Assembly (NCBI GenBank): GCA_951799405.1
Contig: OX637343.1
Span: 12,998,524-13,062,523 of the forward strand
Length of the DNA stretch: 64,000 bases
Reading direction: 5' to 3'
Source of the DNA: Agapetus fuscipes
Taxonomy: Eukaryota > Arthropoda > Insecta > Trichoptera > Glossosomatidae
Of this stretch, positions 60,801-64,000 are shown piece by piece (the stretch's first letter is position 1; every line of letters starts with the position of its first letter). Under the pieces are notes generated by a model that worked only from the letters and a program-made list of their open reading frames with translations, did no database searches and had not been told where the DNA came from. The position numbers and the translations under genes are program-made.

Positions 60801-63643
60801 ATCCATAGATTATCCTTTTTTTGTATGAAAAAATCTCTCAAGTTGGTAGATGATCCATGAATTATATTATAACCGTGAATAACACAGTCAGTACATACAT
60901 AATATGTGTCTCATTGCATATCAACTTTCATTATGTGATATCAATTTGACTCCGTATCATTATAAATATTGTTTTATGAATACTAAAAAACTGGGAGCCA
61001 ATCAAAGAAATTTTAGTAGGGGCTATAATTACTTAATGGCCCCTGTGCCCCCTACCCCCCACCACCACCACAAGGTTCCCCCCCGCCTCCTGTCCTGGGC
61101 TAGAAGTCTCATCCCCACGGTAATTCTTACCTACCGAATATTGATAATATTTGTATGAAGACCTATCAATCCAAGATGGCCGAAAGTGAACAGCTGATTA
61201 GTCTTCATACAAATATTACCGATAATAATCGGTAGGTTAGAATTATCGTGGTGATGAGACTTCCAGCCCTCGTGTCTTAGTCAACAGCTTCACCTAATGT
61301 TGTGTATGCTTCCAGAGCGTCTGCGCCAGAAGTCGCAGGTGGGCAGTGGTCGCATGGGGCTGGCCCCCGCGCCCCCTCCCCACCACCACCACCACAAGGC
61401 TCCGCCCCCCGCCTCTGCGCCGGCCCCCCAGCCCAACAGCCTCCCAGCGGGCCTGCACAACGGCAGCGCCCCCCTGCCCACACACAAAACCCTCTCCGTC
61501 GGTAAAACAACACTATTGACTTCTAGGCTGTTGATTCTGGAGAGTTGCTTTCCGGGATCTGTTGCCGTAGTCTTGGAGCTGGTGAACAGTGCACCCATGT
61601 CTGCGATAGGTTTCTGCAGCGTGAAAAAGCTTATTCTATTTCAGAAAAAATATCTATAAATGACAATTATCACTGCTTCTGAGGATGCCTTTTAGAGGAA
61701 AATGTTGGAGTAAATAAACAAGTTGAAAAAGTGAATTAAAGCGTGTGTTTTTGATTACAAATGATTTTTAAAATCATTTTTCATTTGCAAAATATGCCCA
61801 TAGATGTTTAATACCATTATAATTTTAATCTATAAATTAATTGTATTGTTATGTTTTTCAGGTTATAGTAACAAGGCCGCTTTGAAAAAGTCAAAATCAA
61901 GAAAACTGACAAAAGCGGACATTGGTATTCCCCAGGACTTCAAACATGTGTCCCACGTGGGCTGGGACGCCAACAAAGGTAAATAAATACAGTGATACCT
62001 CGTATGTGTGACTCCTTCAGGGACAATGCGGTGAGAAATTTCACTAAATGTGCAGCTAAGTTGAGTTTTGTGATGCGCTTTGTAAATCAGAAGATTCAGT
62101 ATTGTTGCCTATCCACGCCTAAAATGCTGTGTACGTCCCTGATTTCTCACCAGCCTCCCTCCACCTGGGTATCCATTCAGATTTTTTTTTTCTCGGACCG
62201 AGACAATCAAGCATCCTCTGCAACCTTTGGAAGCAGCAACACCTGTTACTTGAGTCTACTAACACTATAATCATTTGTTTTTCAGGTTTTGACATTGATA
62301 ACCTTCCGGAGCAAGCGATGAAGGACTTTTTCTCTCGAGCCGGCGTGTCAGACAACCAGCTGGAGGACCGCGAGACCAGGGAGTTCATCTACGACTTCAT
62401 CAACAGCCACGGGGGAGTGGACGCCGTCAAGATAGCGCTCGGGGAAGATCACCAAGACAATAACAAGGCCGCGCCTCCTAGTAGAGGTAAACATAACCTC
62501 AAAAACATGAATGGATGAATCTTTTTTAAGATGAAAGGTGTTTTGTCACCTGAAAGCATTTAAAGTAAACAGTAATGTTTGAACATTTTTAGTACTCCTT
62601 TTTTTAATAATCCAAAGTAGTAATATGTAGATCATTATAGATAATATAGTAACAACTGGATAGGGACAAATTTCAATATGGTCAAAAATATAAATTCCAT
62701 ATTGTGGTCATGTAACCTTAAAATACTTTTATTTTTATTCTAGAGCTGTTTTGATTTTAACACTATGTATGCGGAATTTTTTCGCCAGATGGCGGCGTAG
62801 AGCGGGTGTTTTTTGAAATTTTCGCACCAACATTCGACTTTTCGTAAAACATTTATATCTTACGATCTATTTGATATTTTTCAATGAAACTTTTAGTTTT
62901 TTACTTAAAAAATACGTCTCCGTTTATTTATTTAACACAATATCTATATTTTTGTTTTTTTGTGTACAAAAACATTCTACTTTCTTGGGAATCATAGAAA
63001 AAACACTATTTCACAATCGAAATCATTTTATTCATACAGAATATCAATATTATTTTGAAATTTTTCACACATATTATAAAAAAAACTATAACCTAATAGT
63101 GTATAAAACGTCCTAACGAAAGCAGGATATAACGAAAGTGCAAAAACAAAATCCTTTGTTTAAAATTTCAATATTCTGTCCGTTTATTTTTACAGTTATT
63201 ATTTTTTGTCCCGTCTCAAACTCATTGTATCGGCAGGTAGACAGATCGGGGACCGCTGAGGGTAGGTATCGCATGGCCCCACACCCGTTTGATGCCACGT
63301 TTTTACAAGTTTCCCGCGCCCTACCGCTAGGCGCGACGAAACGAGTTTACAAGTCTCCCGCACGTTACGATAAAGAGGTGTATGACGAGTTAACTAGTTT
63401 CCCGCAAACAATGTGTTAACAATATGATAAAAGATTAGAAAAAGTTGCGTCCATTCTTCTGCACTCTCCAACTTTAAACTGCTCTCCTGAACAATTTAGT
63501 TTTAGTCGCTTATGCCCTGTATCCTTTTAACCATCGATATTATTATTATTGCTCATTGTTTTTGTTTACAGTTAACTTGGCGCCCCAGCCTCCTCCAGTG
63601 CCAATTAGGAGTCCTGCCGCTCCTCCCACACCAACAAGTGCAG
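54740..63643 (+). CDS. WASp: WASp, Wiskott-Aldrich syndrome protein family Arp2/3 activator (gene span, 5' part; exons listed separately)
   Basis: WASP proteins integrate Cdc42-GTP and PIP2 signals and activate Arp2/3 to nucleate branched actin. Seven exons encode the first 333 residues: WH1/EVH1 domain (about 14-141), a Pro/His-rich linker (142-203), a basic stretch with the CRIB motif (204-242), the rest of the GTPase-binding and autoinhibitory domain (243-309), and the first part of the polyproline region. The WH2 and central-acidic (VCA) segments lie right of the window. All splice phases (0, 0, 1, 1, 1, 1, 1) are consistent and each site has GT/AG. The start ATG at 54740 follows AAAA and lies 19 nt after a good 3' splice site (TTTGTGCAG at 54712-54720), so there is probably an upstream noncoding exon. 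The gene is divergent from Rim. Confidence 0.95.
54836..55769. other. WASp intron 1, no gene seen
   Basis: Frames of 79 and 92 codons at 55033 and 55311 show no domain. Confidence 0.35.
55770..55880 (+). mobile_element. SINE B head, diverged
   Basis: A-box TGGTCCAGTGGTTAAGG and B-box GTGGGTTTGATTCCC, then GGAGCACAAAAAAAAG and part of the body. Confidence 0.65.
55905..56310 (-). pseudogene. Non-LTR RT C-terminal fragment ([10 protein letters not shown] type), split by MITE D
   Basis: Related at the DNA level to 41286-41555 (CTACCCCAAGGGCGCTTTTA, GGTAGACGGTTCCAGCAG). Both halves flank the MITE at 56032-56197. Confidence 0.5.
56032..56197. mobile_element. MITE D, complete with target duplication
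   Basis: 166 bp with ends GCTGGAAGTCTCATCACCAC, flanked by GCAGG at 56027-56031 and 56198-56202. Confidence 0.85.
56360..56680 (+). mobile_element. SINE C, near full-length
   Basis: GTCCGGTCGATAGCTCAGTT head identical to the 10745 copy. B-box GGGTTCGATCCC, body and 3' part intact. Confidence 0.85.
56821..57104 (+). mobile_element. SINE C 3' fragments in series
   Basis: Three pieces (56823-56875, 56970-57011, 57023-57104), each with parts of the CGGCAAGAAG...GTGTAGCTTAGTTG end. They stop about 25 bp before the WASp exon 2 acceptor. Confidence 0.6.
57131..57358 (+). CDS. WASp: WASp exon 2: core of the WH1/EVH1 domain
   Basis: 76 codons read [10 protein letters not shown], then [40 protein letters not shown] and HTFEAE. 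The KDNxxxSYxxR and (L/I)WExE(L/V)Y motifs are diagnostic of the WASP-type EVH1 domain, which binds WIP/verprolin. The acceptor is GTGGTTGCAG|AGC and the donor GCTGAG|GTAATT. SINE C fragments end only about 25 bp upstream of the acceptor, so the branch point and pyrimidine tract lie close to, or within, repeat DNA. Confidence 0.97.
57387..57865 (+). mobile_element. Family A with LINE ORF tail
   Basis: [20 protein letters not shown] then [16 protein letters not shown] and stop, UTR, unit, GATTAGATTAG tail. It starts 28 bp after the WASp exon 2 donor. Confidence 0.85.
57868..58020 (+). mobile_element. LINE 3' end ([10 protein letters not shown] type)
   Basis: AAGCGCCCTTGGAGTGACTA then CATCACGAAACGGCGCTATA and a run of ATCA, the same end as the minus-strand fragment at 41286. 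Confidence 0.5.
58071..58319 (+). mobile_element. Family A element
   Basis: From the common boundary. TTAGATTATAGATTATAG tail. Confidence 0.8.
58320..58754. other. WASp intron 2, no gene seen
   Basis: Nothing recognised. Confidence 0.35.
58755..58998 (-). mobile_element. Family A element, old
   Basis: ATAATCTAAGTTGCTAAG tail side to CCAACCTATAAGTTAA. Confidence 0.7.
59109..59425 (+). mobile_element. SINE C, diverged
   Basis: Worn tRNA-like head, body and 3' end. A small family A piece (about 59225-59275) is inserted in it. Confidence 0.65.
59609..59656 (+). mobile_element. SINE H 3' end
   Basis: TAGGTTGGTGAATTGCATTC and CCACAAATCTATTTTTTT. Confidence 0.5.
59716..59815 (+). CDS. WASp: WASp exon 3: C-terminal helix of WH1
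   Basis: It reads [20 protein letters not shown] then [13 protein letters not shown]. The xxxNFANExEA motif is the last strand and helix of WASP WH1. The acceptor is TTTTCAG|GAG and the donor GGGAAG|GTAATT. A family A repeat begins 20 bp after the donor, and the frame stays open through it. Confidence 0.95.
59837..60034 (+). mobile_element. Family A element
   Basis: 5'-truncated. Starts 22 bp inside WASp intron 3 and keeps the exon frame open for about 60 codons. Long GATTA tail. Confidence 0.8.
60108..60480 (+). pseudogene. Non-LTR RT fragment (RTE/jockey-like)
   Basis: The frame has [20 protein letters not shown] then [10 protein letters not shown], a stop, [14 protein letters not shown] and [13 protein letters not shown]. 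The VLVPTLxYGSExW and R(N)xxVRxxC motifs mark the region after the RT catalytic domain. Confidence 0.7.
60481..61031. other. WASp intron 3, no gene seen
   Basis: AT-rich. Confidence 0.35.
61032..61097 (+). pseudogene. Decayed partial duplicate of WASp exon 4
   Basis: Reads [20 protein letters not shown], against [20 protein letters not shown] in exon 4 (61360 region). The DNA agrees in CCACCACCACCACAAGG and around it. No splice sites of its own are evident. Confidence 0.7.
61099..61267. mobile_element. MITE D copy
   Basis: Ends GCTAGAAGTCTCATCCCCAC and GAGACTTCCAGC. Flanks are CCTGG and CCTCG. It lies between the duplicate and exon 4. Confidence 0.8.
61316..61501 (+). CDS. WASp: WASp exon 4: Pro/His-rich linker
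   Basis: It reads [20 protein letters not shown] then a run of five His ([10 protein letters not shown]) and an Ala/Pro/Asn-rich end ([15 protein letters not shown]). The acceptor is GCTTCCAG|AG and the donor GTCG|GTAAAA. The exon is very GC-rich (CCC/CAC codons). A decayed partial copy of its middle lies upstream at 61032-61097. Confidence 0.9.
61502..61861. other. WASp intron 4, MITE K-like piece, no gene
   Basis: 61676-61790 has CTTCTGAGGATGCCTTTTAG and AAAGTGAATTAAAG motifs shared with the palindrome at 18639 and MITE K. Confidence 0.4.
61862..61978 (+). CDS. WASp: WASp exon 5: basic region and CRIB motif
   Basis: It reads [20 protein letters not shown] then [18 protein letters not shown]. 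The cluster of Lys and Arg is the PIP2-binding basic stretch, and I-x-x-P-x-x-F-x-H-x-x-H-V-G-W is the Cdc42/Rac-binding CRIB motif. The acceptor is TTTTTCAG|GT and the donor ACAAAG|GTAAAT. Confidence 0.97.
62001..62066 (+). mobile_element. SINE C 3' fragment
   Basis: GACTCCTTCAGGGACAATGC and AATGTGCAGCTAAGTTG. Confidence 0.5.
62286..62486 (+). CDS. WASp: WASp exon 6: GTPase-binding/autoinhibitory domain
   Basis: It reads [20 protein letters not shown], then [32 protein letters not shown] and a Lys/Pro-rich end. This is the helical part of the GBD that masks the VCA tail until Cdc42 binds. The acceptor is TTTTTCAG|GT and the donor GTAGAG|GTAAAC. Confidence 0.97.
62487..63571. other. WASp intron 6, no gene seen
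   Basis: AT-rich. Contains a short repeated motif (TTTACAAGTTTCCCGC and TTTACAAGTCTCCCGC, near 63301-63360). Frames of 81-93 codons show no domain. Confidence 0.35.
63572..63643 (+). CDS. WASp: WASp exon 7: start of the polyproline region
   Basis: It reads [20 protein letters not shown] then TSA, a profilin/SH3-binding-type Pro-rich segment. The acceptor is TTTGTTTACAG|TT and the donor GCAG|GTACAA, in the same phase as all preceding exons from exon 3 on. A CR1-like element starts about 35 bp after the donor. Confidence 0.88.
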
Positions 63644-63679
63644 GTACAAAATATATTGTTATTGAATACAAAATGTTGA

Positions 63680-64000
63680 TGTCGACCAACACTGGATCGG
63701 AACCTCACAATGGGAGAGCAGTTGAATAACACGGTATCCTCCTCGTTTTTTGAACTTCGCCAGATTAAGGAAATCAGGAGATGTTTACCATCAGGGGCGG
63801 TCAGGACCCTGGTTAACGCTTTTGTGATGTCTCGGGTTGACTATTGCTCAACGCTGTATATAGGTCAGCCGAAAAAACAGTTCAGCCGACTACAATCTGT
63901 GCTGAACTCTGCAGCAAGACTCATTTTCGGGATGTCCAAATTTAATCATATTACTCCATTGTTGAAAGAACTGCATTGGCTTCGTTTTCCGGAAAGGGTG
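63680..64000 (+). pseudogene. CR1-like LINE, RT fragment (runs off the window)
   Basis: The frame has TLDRNLTMGEQLNNTVSSSF, RRCLPSGAVRTLVNAFVMSR, VDYCSTLYIGQPKKQFSRLQ and SVLNSAARLIFGMSK. Same family as 51577-52103 and uninterrupted over more than 100 codons, so better preserved. Confidence 0.85.

Noticed and set aside
61277..61598. Minus-strand Gly/Trp-rich frames over WASp exon 4
   Set aside because: Antisense of the CCC/CAC-rich exon; no start context or similarity.

Overview
The window looks like a piece of a large, AT-rich, repeat-laden arthropod chromosome, most likely from an insect. Two animal genes with small, GC-richer exons and GT-AG introns of 0.3 to 14 kb lie head to head. Their protein segments match the vertebrate and insect families closely, but nothing in the sequence fixes the order. 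The repeat mix (tRNA- and 5S-derived SINEs, CR1-like and other non-LTR elements, piggyBac, many palindromic MITEs) would fit Lepidoptera or a relative; that is an inference.

Gene 1 (minus strand, from 47862 leftward, running off the left edge) is Rim, the presynaptic active-zone scaffold. Its exons are 47753-47862 (Rab-binding helix), 33875-34079 and 27309-27843 (zinc finger, then a Gln/His-rich linker), 13236-13732 (linker), and 9534-9753 plus 8256-8423 (PDZ domain). An 86-nt candidate exon at 15183-15268 does not fit the phase of its neighbours. The C2 domains must lie left of the window. Gene 2 (plus strand, from 54740, running off the right edge) is WASp, the Arp2/3 activator. Its exons are 54740-54835, 57131-57358 and 59716-59815 (WH1 domain), 61316-61501 (His/Pro linker), 61862-61978 (basic stretch and CRIB), 62286-62486 (GTPase-binding domain) and 63572-63643 (start of the proline-rich region). 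All the phases agree. The 6.9 kb between the two start codons holds the probable promoters of both genes plus retroelement debris.

The rest is intron and intergenic DNA filled by repeats. Family A is the 3' end of a non-LTR retrotransposon with a (TTAGA)n or (TAGATTA)n tail; about 43 copies are listed. Family B is a SINE whose fullest copies are a 5S rRNA-like head joined to a tRNA-like unit and a tail shared with a CR1-like LINE in the same window. Family C is a second tRNA-like SINE (about 14 copies), and family H a third. Families D, F, G and K and several unique palindromes are fold-back MITEs, many of them interrupted by other elements, which gives a relative insertion history.

The most unusual items are the 5S-tRNA-LINE composite SINE, a decayed Ty3/gypsy element that carries a macrodomain (OARD1-like) directly after its integrase, a piggyBac remnant with perfect ends sitting inside a family A copy, and a decayed partial duplicate of WASp exon 4 in the intron just before that exon.
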